Virus record (IMG/VR): IMGVR_UViG_3300029309_000101
Span: 1-39,406 of that record
Length of the DNA stretch: 39,406 nucleotides
Reading direction: 5' to 3' (one strand)
DNA from: a virus
The notes below the pieces were generated by a model. That model ran no database searches and was not told the DNA's origin. It was given only the letters and a program-made list of their open reading frames with translations. How positions within the stretch are numbered: position 1 is the first letter of the stretch; each line of letters starts with the position of its first letter. Shown one piece after another: positions 39,347 through 39,406 of this stretch. The position numbers and the translations under genes were made by a program.

Positions 39347-39406
39347 AAGTCGAGGTGTATCTGTTCTGAGTTTAGCCCTTTTTTCTTAGGATAAAACTCG
39401 ACAGGT
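38885..39406. repeat. Right copy of terminal direct repeat
   Basis: Partner of the repeat at 1-522, same length and orientation, with 26 substitutions and no indels. It lies within the complete ParB-like gene and runs off the right end within the preceding small gene. Joining the two copies restores an unbroken minus-strand operon from the replication-like gene (1081-1845) through the ParB-like gene to the terminases. Confidence 0.9.
39343..39406 (-). CDS. Small protein before ParB-like gene, partial (right end)
   Basis: 3' end of the 56-aa protein seen complete at 459-629; the window edge cuts its 5' part. The 64 bases are identical to the left copy and keep the ATGA junction with the ParB-like start, so the gene order is the same at both contig ends. 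Confidence 0.7.
   Translation of the reverse strand, partial: PVEFYPKKKGLNSEQIHLDL

Overview
The window looks like one essentially complete genome of a lambda-like siphovirus (long non-contractile tail). Its first and last 522 bases are homologous (about 95% identical), so it reads as a circle of about 38.9 kb cut inside a ParB-like gene. By eye it is AT-rich, with tightly overlapping genes and no tRNA, rRNA, CRISPR array or insertion sequence. Several small proteins match types I remember from phages of marine unicellular cyanobacteria (Synechococcus/Prochlorococcus): the block near 30.6-31.0 kb, the secreted Ser/Thr-rich proteins at 10.5-12.1 kb, the C-terminally membrane-anchored protein at 12.1-12.8 kb, and short proteins ending in a Tyr-Pro-Lys-Pro motif. 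A cyanobacterial host is therefore likely but inferred. I see no integrase, repressor, DNA polymerase or obvious endolysin.

Layout. (1) 0.5-1.85 kb, minus: a replication-initiator-like HTH protein, a Cys-rich protein and a 56-aa protein. They lead across the contig ends into the late operon. (2) 1.85-2.5 kb, plus: RusA-type Holliday-junction resolvase and a zinc ribbon, then a GC-rich region full of inverted repeats. (3) 2.6-4.64 kb, minus: small early proteins and a 322-aa coiled-coil protein, split by an intrinsic terminator. (4) 4.85-9.74 kb, plus: early operon of small unknowns, then a recombination module (RecE-like PD-(D/E)XK nuclease, DGQHR/ParB-like protein, DUF1071/Sak3-like annealing protein, HTH protein, SSB-tail protein), closed by a terminator. 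(5) 9.78-10.19 kb, minus: two small genes, one weakly NblA-like. (6) 10.25-12.08 kb, plus: a membrane protein and three signal-peptide proteins, the third without a standard start. (7) 12.1-39.35 kb, minus: the late operon, ending at a terminator near 12.1 kb.

Read in transcription order, the late operon runs: ParB-like protein, FkbM methyltransferase, TET/JBP-like dioxygenase, small and large terminase, portal, MuF-metallopeptidase, tiny head-associated genes, scaffold, major capsid protein, decoration protein, head-tail connectors, tail terminator, tail tube, G/GT chaperones with a -1 frameshift, tape measure, lambda M/L/K/I/J-like tail tip, three fibre/accessory modules, and small membrane proteins.

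The most interesting candidate system is the ParB-FkbM-TET/JBP trio. These genes are chained by stop-start overlaps to each other and to both terminase genes, suggesting base modification of phage DNA made together with the packaging motor. Other points of note are a cupredoxin-like domain with near-complete copper ligands inserted in the tail-tip L protein, a MuF-HEXXH fusion, a single-base oddity that may have removed a start codon, and several RNA-level signals inside operons.
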